This document shows positions 4,940-5,346 of a stretch of DNA of 5,346 bases, piece by piece. Position numbers and translations under genes: made by a program. Every line of letters starts with the position of its first letter. Position 1 is the stretch's first letter. The notes under the pieces were generated by a model. That model worked only from the letters and a program-made list of their open reading frames with translations. It did not search any database and had not been told where the DNA came from. Source of the DNA: Dialister sp. (lineage in GTDB: Bacteria; Bacillota; Negativicutes; Veillonellales; Dialisteraceae). Location of the stretch: NCBI GenBank assembly GCA_022722495.1, contig JAIJLI010000171.1, forward strand, positions 1 through 5,346, read 5' to 3'.

Positions 4940-5346
4940 TCACAAGAAAGCCCCCGCCGTCTTCATTTCCGTATCGCAGACGGTCGAAAGGAAACGGTCG
5001 AGGTAGCGGGCACACTCCGTGAAGAAGGATGCGGAAATCGAGCCTTCGAAAGGACTTCCCCAGCGGTAGCTGCGAAAGCGATTGAGTAGATCTCTCGCTC
5101 CCTCGGAAATGGCGAGCGGGTCTTCTATGGCTTCCGTAGGATCGTAACCCGCCGCAGCCAGTAGCTTGACGGCGGCGATGAAGGCGATGACGCGAGGATT
5201 TCTCTTTTCCGCCGCGCGGGCAGCGGCCATGAGGATGTCATAGGCTTCATCCTCCTTCTGCCCCACGGGATAGAGGGTAAGCACCAGCTCGATCACATAG
5301 TACCAGCAGGTCATGTCTTCGTAGGAAAGCTTCATCATGTCGAAAA
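4940..5346 (-). CDS. recO: DNA repair protein RecO, C-terminal part (5' end beyond window)
   Basis: RecO is a cytoplasmic recombination mediator that works with RecR (and RecF) to load RecA onto SSB-coated single-stranded DNA. About 134 residues are visible. The frame stays open to the window edge, so the Met at 5338 is probably internal and the N-terminal OB-fold (roughly 110 residues in the family) is missing from view. The assignment rests on the helical C-terminal domain. After that Met come a helix of the form YVIELVLTLYPVGQ, the segment NPRVIAFIAAVKLLAAAGYDP, which matches the family's 'ELrLL-LGY-P' region, and a C-terminus KTAGAFL like the usual K-S/T-x-x-FL end. The four-cysteine zinc motif of many RecO proteins is absent; the three cysteines present are scattered. 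The stop is TGA at 4942-4940, and the abgT promoter begins only a few bases beyond it. The assignment was made by eye, with no database search. Confidence 0.78.
   Translation of the reverse strand, partial: FDMMKLSYEDMTCWYYVIELVLTLYPVGQKEDEAYDILMAAARAAEKRNPRVIAFIAAVKLLAAAGYDPTEAIEDPLAISEGARDLLNRFRSYRWGSPFEGSISASFFTECARYLDRFLSTVCDTEMKTAGAFL

Noticed and set aside
1..5346. CRISPR array, tRNA or rRNA genes
   Set aside because: I saw no regularly spaced direct repeats and no tRNA or rRNA signature on either strand.

Overview
The window looks like a low-redundancy stretch of a Firmicutes-type chromosome. Shine-Dalgarno sequences are strong (AAGGAG), coding GC is moderate to high, intrinsic terminators are plentiful, and all four recognisable genes lie on the minus strand. 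A member of the Negativicutes would fit this style, but that is an impression, not something the sequence proves.

Read along the minus strand (right to left), the layout is as follows. (1) 5346-4940: the C-terminal half of a RecO-like DNA repair protein, whose start lies outside the window. (2) 4936-4804: a well-formed promoter, then a hairpin followed by eight T residues, then a clear ribosome binding site. (3) 4803-3268: an AbgT-family membrane transporter, starting at the second of two possible ATGs. (4) 3267-2792: 476 bases without a gene, holding hairpins, a bidirectional terminator, one copy of a dispersed repeat and an unexplained foldable segment. (5) 2791-1613 and 1616-426: two tandem paralogous M20D amidohydrolases, overlapping by 4 bases (ATGA) and therefore probably translationally coupled. 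(6) 440-274: a 159-bp MITE-like palindromic element with 19-bp terminal inverted repeats, whose end supplies the last codons and the stop of the second amidohydrolase. (7) 258-226: a strong bidirectional terminator. (8) 225-1: more intergenic repeats, including a second copy of the dispersed repeat seen in (4).

The AbgT transporter and the two amidohydrolases recall the E. coli abgA-abgB-abgT locus, where the transporter brings in p-aminobenzoyl-glutamate and an AbgA/AbgB pair cleaves it. Here the transporter comes first and a terminator separates it from the hydrolase pair, so the genes probably form two transcription units. Both hydrolases keep the metal ligands of the family. Their true substrate (p-aminobenzoyl-glutamate, hippurate or another N-acyl amino acid) cannot be decided from sequence. 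RecO is a housekeeping neighbour with no evident link to the module.

No clearly new system is visible. The parts most worth a second look are the MITE-like element fused to a gene end, the terminator-like hairpin between the abgT promoter and its start codon, and the folded segment upstream of the amidohydrolase pair.
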